NCBI GenBank assembly: GCA_003169695.1
Contig: PNAS01000081.1
Coordinates: 53,643-117,642 of the forward strand
Length of the DNA stretch: 64,000 bases
Source of the DNA: Spartobacteria bacterium
GTDB lineage: Bacteria; Verrucomicrobiota; Verrucomicrobiia; Chthoniobacterales; UBA10450
Direction: 5' to 3'
Both the position numbers and the translations under genes were made by a program. The notes beneath the pieces were generated by a model. That model searched no databases, was not told where the DNA came from, and saw nothing but the letters and a program-made list of their open reading frames with translations. This document shows positions 42,740-51,061 of this stretch, piece by piece (within the stretch, counting starts at the first letter, position 1; each line of letters opens with the position of its first letter).

Positions 42740-43663
42740 TTACGCCGCCTTGCTCTTGCGTTGCCGAAAATGGAGATGAGCGCGAAATTCGGTCGGCGAT
42801 TGACCGAAGACGCGTTTAAATGTGCGATTGAATTGCGTGAGCGATTGGAAACCGACATCATAGGCGACCTCGCTGATGCGGCGGCTCGGATTTAAGAGCT
42901 GGGTCTTGGCGTCTTCCAATCGGACTCGGGCAACGTAGTCGGTAAACTTCAGGCCAGTCGTTTTCTTGAAGACTTTGCAGAAGTGAAACACGCTCGTGCC
43001 GGAGGCCTGCGCGACGGCCGCCAATGAAAGCGGGTCCATTTTGTGTTGCTCGATGTATTCGCGCGCTTTGCGCACCAGCGGCGGTTCGGAGTTCTGTTTC
43101 TCGAGTACAATTTGATTGATGAGGGCCGAGAGTTGGTCGGCAAAAAACGTGAGCAGCCCCACGGTCGCGCGGTATTTATCCTTCCGAATGATCGGCGTCG
43201 TCTCCCAGGCTTTGCGAATGCCGCCGGTAAACGGCACGCCACATTCCGCGAGCTTGACGGCGGCGCACGTCTTGTCCGATTGGATGGCCGAGCGGCGCAA
43301 AACCTGCCCGATCCGGAGAAAGCCGATTGTTTCTTCACCGAGTCGCACCGGCACCGCCGTCTCGGTCAAACCGAATGGGCACCTTTCGGTGCGTGCTGTG
43401 ATGCCGGTGTGCTGGACAATTTCTGCATGCGCCTGCAAACAAACAGCCAGCGTCTTCGGCCGATGCGAGAGCAGAGCGCAGAAACGGTTCTCGTTTGTTT
43501 TGTCGTGGTGCTCGAGTTGCCAATATTCCAGTGGCCGCAATGCCAGCGGCAAATCGGTCGCTTTGGTGAAAACATTCTCGTAGTCGCGAAATAATCGCGA
43601 GCGCAGCAACATCTCGACGAGCTGCTTGTTTGCGGTAGTGCCCGCGGCGTTCGTTTCGGACAT
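42740..43663 (-). CDS. AraC-family transcriptional regulator with PocR sensor domain
   Basis: 307 residues. The first half is a PocR-type sensory domain: FTKATDLPLALRPLEYW, ERCPFGLTETAVPVRLGEE and IGFLRIGQVL, which in PocR proteins senses small molecules or metal-bound ligands through Cys and Met residues. The second half is the AraC DNA-binding domain with two helix-turn-helices: LSLAAVAQASGTSVFHFCKV and RISEVAYDVGFQSLTQFNRT. It should regulate nearby genes, but the target is not clear. A similar arrangement is common in soil Verrucomicrobia. Confidence 0.9.
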   Translation of the reverse strand: MSETNAAGTTANKQLVEMLLRSRLFRDYENVFTKATDLPLALRPLEYWQLEHHDKTNENRFCALLSHRPKTLAVCLQAHAEIVQHTGITARTERCPFGLTETAVPVRLGEETIGFLRIGQVLRRSAIQSDKTCAAVKLAECGVPFTGGIRKAWETTPIIRKDKYRATVGLLTFFADQLSALINQIVLEKQNSEPPLVRKAREYIEQHKMDPLSLAAVAQASGTSVFHFCKVFKKTTGLKFTDYVARVRLEDAKTQLLNPSRRISEVAYDVGFQSLTQFNRTFKRVFGQSPTEFRAHLHFRQRKSKAA

Positions 43664-44009
43664 GCTGTAGAAACGAATGTTCTCGCGCGGTGTGCTCTGT
43701 CAACGCGCTTCGCGTAAACGGCGCGACGAACCCTGGCAATTTAGTTTGTTCCTTTCGCGGTAACTCGACTCGACCGCGAAAGCAGGATCGTCATCCAACC
43801 AATGGCTGATCCATAAACAGCGATTCAGCACCGACCGACTGCAGGGCGGTTTTCTGCGAATGGACCGCCAGCATCTTGTCGCGTGCGGCTTGCAGGCGCT
43901 CGATCCCGCGATGTTCATTCTGTTAGCACAATTTACGCTTAGCGAAAGCCAAACCGCGGTAGGCGGGTCGCCGCGCGCGACTCTACGCTTTCTGAATAAA
44001 GGAAAAATT
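43664..44009. other. 346-bp intergenic region
   Basis: It contains the promoter side of the AraC regulator and the leader of the small protein at 44010. A short inverted element, CGCGGT-AACTCGACTCG-ACCGCG (about 43757-43779), could be a regulator site. No gene is visible. Confidence 0.35.
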
Positions 44010-44099
44010 ATGAACTACGTGATCGTTTTCGCCACTGGAGCGGTGGCCGGGCTCTACCTGCTCATCATTTGGGAGTGCCTTAGGCATCCTGAGTGGTAG
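44010..44099 (+). CDS. 29-residue membrane miniprotein
   Basis: ATG 44010 follows AAAGGAAAAATT, a good ribosome binding site at normal spacing. The product, [20 protein letters not shown] plus WECLRHPEW, is one transmembrane helix with a short charged tail. Many annotators would miss it for size. No homologue can be named. Expression is supported only by the RBS and the clean start and stop. Confidence 0.5.
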   Translation: MNYVIVFATGAVAGLYLLIIWECLRHPEW

Positions 44100-44118
44100 A
44101 TCAATTCGTCGTGTCGAA

Positions 44119-44418
44119 TCAATTCACGACGTAACGCGGCTTTTCAGAAAAGAACCCCAGGTAGGATGCTGCGACCGCCTTTCTCCAAACCCAACATGCC
44201 GTGCATTTTTCGAGGATCGTTCCGGCTTGATCATCAGTGATGATGTGTTCAGCCGACTCCTCACGTTCCTGAACGTAATCATCACTGGTCACCAGGCATT
44301 CTTCACGCGCGAAGCTTTGGAGAATATTGCGGCAACGACCATCGCTAACATCACGAAATTCGAGAGCGATCTTGCCCCTAGATAATCGAGTCCTCGACTT
44401 TTTTGTTGGCATAATCAC
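44119..44418 (-). CDS. Hypothetical protein
   Basis: 99 residues from ATG 44418, or 97 from ATG 44412 ([13 protein letters not shown]). It has a basic N-terminus, then [20 protein letters not shown] and a Cys-containing end ([20 protein letters not shown]). No family is recognised. Coding is suggested by the length and amino acid mix, not by similarity. It is antisense to no other gene. Confidence 0.4.
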   Translation of the reverse strand: MIMPTKKSRTRLSRGKIALEFRDVSDGRCRNILQSFAREECLVTSDDYVQEREESAEHIITDDQAGTILEKCTACWVWRKAVAASYLGFFSEKPRYVVN

Positions 44419-44451
44419 ATGTTAGGCGTCGCTACGCGCTCCCTCTAATCT

Positions 44452-45150
44452 ATGCCAATGACGCCACACATTGAGAAGCACTTCACGGCAAGCGAAACTG
44501 TTCGCGACATCGTCATCGGCATGTCCGACGGCTTGACCGTTCCCTTCGCTCTCGCGGCTGGCCTCACCGGGGCCATTTCTCAGAGCCACCTAATTGTCAC
44601 GGCAGGCTTTGCCGAGATAGCCGCCGGCTCCATCGCGATGGGTCTCGGTGGCTACCTTGCCGCTCGCGGCGACGCCGAGCACTACGCCCGCGAGCAGGCC
44701 ATCGAAGAGCACGAGATCAAGGCGATCCCCGAGGCAGAGGCGAAGGAGGTCAGCGACATCTTCCAGAACACCTACGGCCTTTCCGCAGAGGAGTGCGCTA
44801 CGGTGGTCGGGTCTCTCCGCAAGCGCCCCAAAGATTGGGTCGCGTTTATGATGCGCTTCGAGCTTGGCTTGGAACGGCCCGACCCAAGCCGAGCCTGGAA
44901 GAGCGCCCTGACCATCGCCTTTGCTTACATCGTCGGTGGTGTGATTCCACTCAGTGCCTACTTGTTGCTTTCCGATGCTCACAGCGCGCTGCGGCTATCC
45001 GTGGTGGTAACTTTGGGAGCCCTCGCCGTATTCGGTGGAATCAAGGGTCGCTTTACGGGCGTGCCTATTCTGCGTAGCGCGCTCCAGACAAGTATCATCG
45101 GCGGCCTCGCCGCCACCGCCGCTTTCGGCATCGCCCGCTGGATTTCATGA
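44452..45150 (+). CDS. VIT1/CCC1-type metal transporter
   Basis: 232 residues (start 44452 or 44458). It begins HIEKHFTASETVRDIVIGMS and DGLTVPFALAAGLTGA, the VIT-family helix 1 with the conserved DG motif, followed by GSIAMGLGGYLAARGDAEHY. The loop region with acidic residues EEHEIKAIPEAEAKEV is the metal-binding domain of the family. Three further helices follow (ALTIAFAYIVGGVIPLSAYL and the last two). It would move Fe(II) or Mn(II) across the inner membrane. The ending GGLAATAAFGIARWIS is typical. Confidence 0.9.
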   Translation: MPMTPHIEKHFTASETVRDIVIGMSDGLTVPFALAAGLTGAISQSHLIVTAGFAEIAAGSIAMGLGGYLAARGDAEHYAREQAIEEHEIKAIPEAEAKEVSDIFQNTYGLSAEECATVVGSLRKRPKDWVAFMMRFELGLERPDPSRAWKSALTIAFAYIVGGVIPLSAYLLLSDAHSALRLSVVVTLGALAVFGGIKGRFTGVPILRSALQTSIIGGLAATAAFGIARWIS

Positions 45151-45235
45151 GCGTCTCGCCGCGTGACTTGATCTTGGTTTCACACTCTGCCGGGGACACG
45201 TCAGATCCGAAAAGGTGTGTTCGGTAACAGTCGAA

Positions 45236-45445
45236 TCAGAGGTTCGCCAAGCGAATACTGCCGTTCGGGAAAAACGTAAAACTCCAGCCTTCGACCATCG
45301 CAATCTTTGCGATTTCGTTCCATTGACCACTCTCTGACACATCAGGGCAGAGCACGCACAGTTCTTCGCAGCCAACGATGCTTTCGCCACGCTCTTGAAT
45401 CTCGGCTCGTATCTTTTCGATTTGAGATTTTAGCTTCTGGTGCAT
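45236..45445 (-). CDS. Small hypothetical protein
   Basis: 69 residues from ATG 45445 (MHQKLKSQIEKIRAEIQERG). A charged helix is followed by SIVGCEELCVLCPDVSESGQ, with three Cys residues, and a beta-type end (WSFTFFPNGSIRLANL). A longer frame to 45742 contains a doubtful leader. I do not recognise it. The Cys arrangement could bind a metal or form disulfides. Confidence 0.5.
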   Translation of the reverse strand: MHQKLKSQIEKIRAEIQERGESIVGCEELCVLCPDVSESGQWNEIAKIAMVEGWSFTFFPNGSIRLANL

Positions 45446-45788
45446 GGATGAAATTGTTGTATCAAAGCAGGCCCAACTGAGACGACGCCCGCGCGTGAGA
45501 GTTTGCTGCTTTTTCATCCCGTTTCCACCGGAAAAGAAAAGCACGTCTTGAGCCCCTCGACATGCTTGAGCGCAAGTTGCGGAGCAAGCGCGGTGTCTAA
45601 CCAATCGCTGCAGCCAACCGCTGGCCGCCGCGATGCGAAGTTGCACGGCGTTTCGGTGACGACATCTTAGACAGCGCGCCGTTCGGCGGGCACGCACGAA
45701 TATTTGTTTTTTGGCGGCTATTCCTGCATCATCGCTCCCCAAATTCTGACGCCAGCCAACAGCCCTCCTGCCGAGATAAATTGAAGTT
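45446..45788. other. Intergenic stretch with possible coding debris
   Basis: On the minus strand, about 45658-45520, one frame reads CNFASRRPAVGCSDWLDTAL and LKHVEGLKTCFSFPVETG before a stop. No homology is recognised and no start is present, so this is probably a remnant of a former gene. Nothing else stands out. Confidence 0.3.
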
Positions 45789-45992
45789 TTGTTCGACTTA
45801 GGTGCGATTCGCGCGAAACAATGCGAAAACTTGGACCCGGAATTGATTAGATTGGCTAGGCAAGCTTACAGGCGAGCGGCTATAGCAAGAGGCCGTGTTG
45901 CGCGCGCGGTTGACGAGACGCGGCGATTGATCGCTGAGAGCAAAGCGTTTCTAGAGCGAATCCAAACTCGAAAAAATATTGAAGGGAATTGA
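45789..45992 (+). CDS. Small hypothetical protein, helical
   Basis: 67 residues from a TTG at 45789. The protein is almost entirely helical and rich in Arg and Ala (ELIRLARQAYRRAAIARGRV; DETRRLIAESKAFLERIQ). No family is recognised. The TTG start and short length make it weak. Confidence 0.3.
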   Translation: MFDLGAIRAKQCENLDPELIRLARQAYRRAAIARGRVARAVDETRRLIAESKAFLERIQTRKNIEGN

Positions 45993-46053
45993 GCGTTTAA
46001 TCCGCCGCGTACATCCAAGACAAGCGAATCAAGATGGCGATGTGGGTGGCCGA

Positions 46054-46380
46054 TCAAATATGGGGGGATAAGTTCGAGGCATCGGATTCGGCAATTGATC
46101 GCGCATCGATTTCGGCAGCGTGCCCTGGACTTACATCTTCCACCCTTCGGAGGTAGTGATCGTGCCACCAACTAAATCGACCTCGAAAATGTTCCAAAAT
46201 TTGTTCCGGCGATAGGCCCAACTGTTCAGCCATCTCCGCAACAATCGAATACAGCGCCATAAAGTCAGCGGAGTTGGTTTGATCGTACGCCAAGTCTGTC
46301 GTGCTCAATTTGTCGAGACTGCGCACAAGTTCTTCAACTGCGTTTAGCGTTGCCTTGATCAGCGTTAATTCGTCTGACAT
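46054..46380 (-). CDS. Hypothetical helical protein
   Basis: 108 residues with a plain start MSDELTLIKATLNAVEELVR. It is strongly helical and acidic in its first half, with AEQLGLSPEQILEHFRGRFS in the middle and a HDHYLRRVEDVSPG end. No family is named. Its ATG at 46380 lies exactly against the first base of the cation-efflux remnant on the other strand. Confidence 0.5.
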   Translation of the reverse strand: MSDELTLIKATLNAVEELVRSLDKLSTTDLAYDQTNSADFMALYSIVAEMAEQLGLSPEQILEHFRGRFSWWHDHYLRRVEDVSPGHAAEIDARSIAESDASNLSPHI

Positions 46381-46800
46381 GAGCGTCGCCGTCTGGGTCG
46401 GTTTGATTGCACTTGCGGGGATCGACGCGGAGACCGGAGTCGTGATGCTGCTTTATCTCGATCATGCCTACGAAAAATTTCGCGGCGAGGGGGGGATGCG
46501 ATTAGCCGATGATCTTCAAGCCGCTATTCGTGAAGGCGCCGTGCAGCGCATTCGCCCTAAGATCATGACCGTCTGCGCGATTCTTTTCGGTCTGTTACCC
46601 ATCATGTGGTCGCCTGTCACGCAGGCCGGCGGGACATGATGAAACGTATTGCCGCGCCGATGATAGGGGGCGCTATCACTTCCGCGGCCCTGGAGTTGTT
46701 ACTTTACCCAGTCATTTTTGCACTCTGGAAGGAGCGATCGCTCAGGCAACAATTATGGCCGACGCGAGGGTCGATTGATGAAGTCAGGTTCCGGAGCTAA
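46381..46800 (+). pseudogene. RND heavy-metal efflux pump (CusA-type), C-terminal fragment
   Basis: The plus strand reads SVAVWVGLIALAGIDAETG and VVMLLYLDHAYEKFRGEGG, then EGAVQRIRPKIMTVCAILFG and LLPIMWSP; at about 46620 the frame shifts and continues as DMMKRIAAPMIGGAITSAAL and ELLLYPVIFALWKERSL. These are the last membrane helices of CusA/CzcA proton-driven metal pumps, including the IRPKxMT block. About 1000 N-terminal residues are missing. The fragment begins abruptly at an opposite-strand gene start, as at a recombination joint. Confidence 0.88.
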
Positions 46801-46809
46801 TCCAGTGCA

Positions 46810-47229
46810 ATGAGAACGCACTTTGAAACGCTCCAGATTCGGACGAAAGGCAAGGGAACTTACGAGATAACCGATCAGGTGGCGGCGAGCGTCATTAAAA
46901 GCGGGGTCAAGACCGGAACCGCTACCGTGTTTATGCAGCACACGAGCGCGAGCCTTGTGATTTTCGAAAACGCGGACCATTCCGCTCGCGTCGACCTCGA
47001 GGAGTATTTCGAGCGGCTCGTGCCCGAGAACGCCGATTACTTGACTCACACCTCTGAAGGGCCGGACGACTCGACCTCCCACATCAGAATGGTTCTGACG
47101 AGGTCAAGCGAGGTAATACCGATCGCCGGGGGACGGCTTCAGCTCGGCACTTGGCAGGGGATTTTCCTGTTCGAGCATCGCCGCTCCCCTCACCTGCGGC
47201 GCGTACTCGTTAGCGTTCTCGGAGAATAG
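46810..47229 (+). CDS. YjbQ family protein (UPF0047; secondary thiamine-phosphate synthase type)
   Basis: 139 residues. It carries GTATVFMQHTSASLVIFENA, the family's TSASL block, then LTHTSEGPDDSTSHIRMVLT with the conserved H-x-R, and GGRLQLGTWQGIFLFEHR with the GTWQ motif. Members have weak thiamine-phosphate synthase activity and the cellular role is unsettled. Length is normal for the family. The start, 9 bp after the efflux remnant, is clear. Confidence 0.92.
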   Translation: MRTHFETLQIRTKGKGTYEITDQVAASVIKSGVKTGTATVFMQHTSASLVIFENADHSARVDLEEYFERLVPENADYLTHTSEGPDDSTSHIRMVLTRSSEVIPIAGGRLQLGTWQGIFLFEHRRSPHLRRVLVSVLGE

Positions 47230-47318
47230 CCCGCCGGCCTCTTCTTTGCGTGATAGTCGCCTCTACATTGATAATTTCACTTCGCTCGCAGGCATGATCG
47301 CTGATAGTCGAGCGACCG

Positions 47319-47864
47319 ATGCAGGCCGATCTCGATCGAATTCTCTTTGACGAAGCGACGATTCACCGCCGGCTGGATGAGCTTGCCGCGAAGATTTCGC
47401 ACGATTATCGCGATCGCGAGTTGACGGTAATCGCGATCCTAAACGGCAGCGTCATCCTGCTGGCCGATCTTCTCCGGCGCATTCCCCTGCCCTTGAAATT
47501 GGATTGCCTGAGCGTCGCCAGTTATCATGGCGGCGTTAAGTCCAGCAGCGAATTGGTTTTTCGCCAGGTATCGCTGCCCAATGTGGCCGGACGCCACGTG
47601 CTCATCCTGGATGACATTCTCGACAGCGGCATCACCCTGGCGAGCATTCGCGAGAAGCTCGAAACGGCGGGGCCGTTGAGTGTGCGCATTTGTGTGTTGC
47701 TCGAAAAGAAGAAGAGCCGCGCGCGGGCGGTTGTCCCCGACTACGTTGGCTTCGAAATCGCCGATGAATTCGTGGTCGGATATGGCCTCGATTACATGGA
47801 ACGGTATCGCAATCTCCCCTCCATTGGCGTTCTGCGAAAGGATTTGATCGCGCAAACGGCGTGA
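47319..47864 (+). CDS. hpt: Hypoxanthine phosphoribosyltransferase
   Basis: 181 residues. The PRPP motif is HVLILDDILDSGITLASI; the 5'-substrate loop AILNGSVILLADL and the base-binding VPDYVGFEIADEFVVGYGLD complete the type I phosphoribosyltransferase. The enzyme salvages hypoxanthine or guanine to IMP or GMP. The gene is followed after 7 bp by moaD and is in the same direction. Confidence 0.95.
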   Translation: MQADLDRILFDEATIHRRLDELAAKISHDYRDRELTVIAILNGSVILLADLLRRIPLPLKLDCLSVASYHGGVKSSSELVFRQVSLPNVAGRHVLILDDILDSGITLASIREKLETAGPLSVRICVLLEKKKSRARAVVPDYVGFEIADEFVVGYGLDYMERYRNLPSIGVLRKDLIAQTA

Positions 47865-47871
47865 ATGGCGA

Positions 47872-48117
47872 ATGAATGTGCACGTACAGTTTTTCTCGCG
47901 CCTCCAGGATCTCGCAGGAGTTTCGGAGATGGAGTTGAAAGTTCCAGAGGCAACCAAGGTCGCTGAACTGCTCGAGATTCTCTATTCACGCACGCCGGCA
48001 TTGCGCGATTGGGACAAGAGCATTCTTGTCGCCTCCGGAGTCGAGTTCGTCGGCCGGGATTACATCCTGCAGCGAGAGGATCAGATTTCGATAATGCCGC
48101 CGGTCCAAGGCGGATAG
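47872..48117 (+). CDS. moaD: Molybdopterin synthase small subunit, MoaD/ThiS type
   Basis: 81 residues ending in PPVQGG, the C-terminal diglycine that is activated as an acyl-adenylate and thiocarboxylated to bring sulfur to molybdopterin. The beta-grasp fold is suggested by MNVHVQFFSRLQDLAGV and YILQREDQISIMPPVQGG. No MoaE or MoeB gene is in the window. The gene follows hpt by 7 bp, so it may be co-transcribed. Confidence 0.9.
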   Translation: MNVHVQFFSRLQDLAGVSEMELKVPEATKVAELLEILYSRTPALRDWDKSILVASGVEFVGRDYILQREDQISIMPPVQGG

Positions 48118-48120
48118 GCT

Positions 48121-48242
48121 TTGGGGACCGCAGGCTGCCAGCCTGCGGTCGCCGGCAACCAAGTGGGTCGACACGACCGCTCTCAAACGAATTCTCGGTG
48201 GGCTGCTGAAAATGGACAGACTGGCAGCCTACGCTCCCCAAG
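48121..48242. repeat. MITE-like 122-bp element with terminal inverted repeats
   Basis: The left end TTGGGGACCGCAGGCTGCCA (48121 onward) matches the reverse complement of the right end, which reads CTGGCAGCCTACGCTCCCCA near 48220-48240, with three mismatches over about 26 bp. Inside the left end is a perfect 12-bp dyad, GACCGCAGGCTG-C-CAGCCTGCGGTC (48126-48150). It has no coding capacity. It sits between the convergent moaD and yajQ, so it may also work as a terminator. Confidence 0.7.
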
Positions 48243-48247
48243 GAATT

Positions 48248-48733
48248 TCAATCGCGGAAATTCTTGAACGAAATGGCGACACCGAAATCACGGCCGCGTA
48301 CGAACTGAATCACAGCCTGCAAGTCGTCCCGCTTCTTTCCCGTGACGCGGATCTGCCGTTCCTGGAGCTGACTTTGGACTTTGAAGTTCTGCGCTTTGAT
48401 TGCGTGGATGATTTCCTTCGCCTTGTCGCCTTCGAGCCCTTGCTGAATTTTCAATTCCTGCCGTGCGTGGCCCAGCGGCGAAATGGCGGGCTCGACTTGC
48501 TCGACATTCCGCAGGTCCACTCCCCGCTTGCTCAATTTTCCAATGACGATCTCGCGCAAACCCCGCAGCCGGGACGCATCTTCGGCCGTGAGAATGATCT
48601 TGTCTTTCTCCGATAAAATTTCTGCGACGCTCCCCTTGAAATCAAACCGCGTCGCCAGTTCCTTGTGCGCTTGATTGAGCGCATTATCAATTTCCTGCGC
48701 GTCCACTTCTGACACGATATCGAACGAAGGCAT
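48248..48733 (-). CDS. yajQ: YajQ family cyclic-di-GMP-binding protein
   Basis: 161 residues. It starts MPSFDIVSEVDAQEIDNALN, then RFDFKGSVAEI, and has IHAIKAQNFKVQSQLQERQI and ending GVAISFKNFRD, all of which are hallmark YajQ sequences. The protein has two RNA-recognition-like folds and binds nucleotides; homologues bind c-di-GMP and alter transcription factors. Length is normal. Confidence 0.96.
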   Translation of the reverse strand: MPSFDIVSEVDAQEIDNALNQAHKELATRFDFKGSVAEILSEKDKIILTAEDASRLRGLREIVIGKLSKRGVDLRNVEQVEPAISPLGHARQELKIQQGLEGDKAKEIIHAIKAQNFKVQSQLQERQIRVTGKKRDDLQAVIQFVRGRDFGVAISFKNFRD

Positions 48734-48814
48734 GACCGTTTAAGTTTGCGATTGTTGATCAGGCGGCGCAAGGGCGACGCCTGCAGGATTATCCGTTATC
48801 GTTTCCGCCGGCCA

Positions 48815-50203
48815 ATGAATTTTTCGAGTAAGCGCATTCTGTCGTCGCTCCTGTTCATCTGTTGCGTCGTCGCGCTCACGCTGAGCGGGTGCAATCGTGC
48901 GGCCTCCAACGAACAAAAAGCGCTTCGGATCGAACTGAGCCACGCGCTGCGCGAACACTCATACGGCAAGGCCGCCGAACTCGCGCGGCGCGTCCTGAAA
49001 CTGAATCCGCAGGACAACGGGTGCTGGGATCGGCTCGTCCAGGCGCAATTCGGTCTGCGCGATCCCGCCGGCGTGAAGCAGGCACTGGAGGAGTGGCGCC
49101 GCACAGTGAGCAAGCCCTCACCAAATCTCGACGTATACGCCGGCGATCTGGCCTTCGAGCAACATGACCCAGCCGGAGCCGTGCAGGCTTGGACGAAAGT
49201 GCTCGGCACCGATCCGAAAAATACCTTCGTTCTCAAAAAGATCGCTCGGGTGGAGAAAATCCAACAACATTGGGCTGAAGAAAACGCGGCTTGGACCACT
49301 TACATCGAAGTGCAAGATAGTGCGATGGCGCGGGTCAACCGCGCGTTGTGCCGGAGACGTCTTCATCGCTGGCAGGATGCCTTCGAAGACTTGAAACGGG
49401 CGCAGGAACTGGCGCCGGATGATCCCGAAGTCCAGCGCGGCAGCAAGCTCTTCGAACAGATGGGCAAATTCCTGGCAGAAATTCGCGAGCTCGACGGGGG
49501 TTTGGCCGTCTCGCCGAACGACCCGGGATTGCTGGCAGATCGGGCGCTGATGTTCTTGCGCAGCGAAGATTACGAGCTGGCGCTCGAAGACAGCGAGGAG
49601 GCCGCAAAGTTGGGACCTTGGGCGATGCGGCCGAAACTGTTTCAAGCCATCGCCTTGATCGATCTTGGACGATCGGATGAATGCGAAAAACTGGCGGTGC
49701 AGAAATTCATCCGGCTTGAAGCGCTAACGCCGGAGCTTCTCGAAACGATCAGCCGGCTCGATTCGGAAATTTCAGTGGAGCGGAGTAACGCGGAACTTTA
49801 CGTCGCGCGCGCCTGGCAGCTCAACGAAATCAACCAGCCGGCGCTGGCGTTGCAAGATGCGGAAAACGCGGCGCGTCTCGATCCAAAATCCGCCGGAGCG
49901 TGTGCCGAGTGCAGCTACGCGCTCACGAAACTGGGCCGCGCCGCAGAGGCGTTGCAACAGATCAAGCGCGCGACCGAACTGGATCCGAATTTCTCCACGG
50001 CGTGGCAGTATCGCGGCGAACTGGAAATGGAGCGAGGCGAGACCTTGTCGGCCATTGACTCGCTCAGCCACGCGATCGAGACGAACCAGACAGTGGCGGC
50101 GTTGCAAAAGCGCGAGCAATGCTACCGGCGCCTCGGTCTGCTCGTGAAAGCCGAGCAGGACCATCGCGCGCTGGAAGAATTAAGCGCGCGAACGCCAAAG
50201 TGA
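48815..50203 (+). CDS. TPR lipoprotein
   Basis: 462 residues from ATG 48815 (MNFSSKRILSSLLFICCVVA), with lipobox TLSGC in front of NRAASNEQ. A longer frame to 48746 overlaps yajQ's promoter and is rejected. The mature protein is built of tetratricopeptide repeats: AAELARRVLKLNPQDNGCW, WQDAFEDLKRAQELAPDD, ALEDSEEAAKLGPWAMRPKL, LALQDAENAARLDPKSAG and ALQQIKRATELDPNFSTAWQ. It probably sits at the inner face of the outer membrane as a scaffold; the partner is unknown. Confidence 0.9.
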   Translation: MNFSSKRILSSLLFICCVVALTLSGCNRAASNEQKALRIELSHALREHSYGKAAELARRVLKLNPQDNGCWDRLVQAQFGLRDPAGVKQALEEWRRTVSKPSPNLDVYAGDLAFEQHDPAGAVQAWTKVLGTDPKNTFVLKKIARVEKIQQHWAEENAAWTTYIEVQDSAMARVNRALCRRRLHRWQDAFEDLKRAQELAPDDPEVQRGSKLFEQMGKFLAEIRELDGGLAVSPNDPGLLADRALMFLRSEDYELALEDSEEAAKLGPWAMRPKLFQAIALIDLGRSDECEKLAVQKFIRLEALTPELLETISRLDSEISVERSNAELYVARAWQLNEINQPALALQDAENAARLDPKSAGACAECSYALTKLGRAAEALQQIKRATELDPNFSTAWQYRGELEMERGETLSAIDSLSHAIETNQTVAALQKREQCYRRLGLLVKAEQDHRALEELSARTPK

Positions 50204-50236
50204 AATGGGGTATGCGTCCGTCCGTGGCAGAACAAG

Positions 50237-51061
50237 TCAATAGGACTTATCGATCCTGATATTTCCGCTGATCGTGTTTATCTCGAATGCAGTTTCTGCC
50301 GTTGATTCGGTTGCGAAATCCAATGAATGCACTGGCTCGCTTGGGATCTCCTCCCGCATTTCGAAAGCGTTCGCTATTCGACCCGTCCCGGTTCGTGCAG
50401 TGATGCCAGCCGACACGTCGCTCGGGATAAGTGCCCAGATGTTTCCATGGGAGCTCGACAGTTTGACGGAGAACTTTGTGTTGTCCCACCAGTCATAAAC
50501 GACCTCCAGACGGCCGTTCACGACGGTAAAGTCCAGGTCGCCAAAACAATTGTGGGCCGTCAGCAGTCCGTTGACCAGGTGCGCGGTCGCGCTTCCTCCG
50601 CGCAAACCTTCGACTAATATTTCGCCGTTTACCAAGTCCAGCTTCGTTATTCGAATCGTCTGCGGGACGGTAACGATGTACTCAACGGTTCCAGAGCGAT
50701 CGCTTAGACTCAACGCACCTTTTTTCGGAGGGAATATTGTCTCGATCGCGACGCTCTTCCCGGTGGCCTTCACGTCCACCACAATGCTTTTTAGGCGGTC
50801 TGATGTGTAAGCTTTCTTGATAGCCTGGATGGAAATTTCTGAGACATCACCCCCATAAATGCGAATAGATCCGTCTGTATTATGAATGCTGAGAGTGGCC
50901 TCTGGGTCCACGGCACGCTTTTGTTCAATGATCTCCTCAAGGGTTTCTACCGAACTTGCGCTCTGCACGAAAACCGAAATTACAACGACTAGGACCAGCG
51001 ACCATAGGGCCGGAACCAGGCGCCGAGGGCCGGCGTAGCAATTCGCGGGGGCGCTATTCAT
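50237..51061 (-). CDS. DUF4097-type exported beta-repeat protein
   Basis: 274 residues. A signal or membrane anchor (ALWSLVLVVVISVFVQSAS) precedes a mature part of repeated short beta segments: TLSIHNTDGSIRIYGGDVSE, SGTVEYIVTVPQTIRITK, LVNGEILVEGLRGGSATAH, FTVVNGRLEVVYDW and SGNIRIDKSY at the end. This is the right-handed beta-helix-like DUF4097 pattern ('adhesin' in older annotations). Its ATG overlaps the stop of the upstream permease (ATGAATAG, 8 bp), so it is translated from the same message and is probably an accessory part of that transporter. Confidence 0.85.
   Translation of the reverse strand: MNSAPANCYAGPRRLVPALWSLVLVVVISVFVQSASSVETLEEIIEQKRAVDPEATLSIHNTDGSIRIYGGDVSEISIQAIKKAYTSDRLKSIVVDVKATGKSVAIETIFPPKKGALSLSDRSGTVEYIVTVPQTIRITKLDLVNGEILVEGLRGGSATAHLVNGLLTAHNCFGDLDFTVVNGRLEVVYDWWDNTKFSVKLSSSHGNIWALIPSDVSAGITARTGTGRIANAFEMREEIPSEPVHSLDFATESTAETAFEINTISGNIRIDKSY

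Noticed and set aside
48126..48150. The 12-bp dyad as an ordinary intrinsic terminator for moaD
   Set aside because: No T run follows on either strand and the dyad belongs to a larger element with inverted ends.
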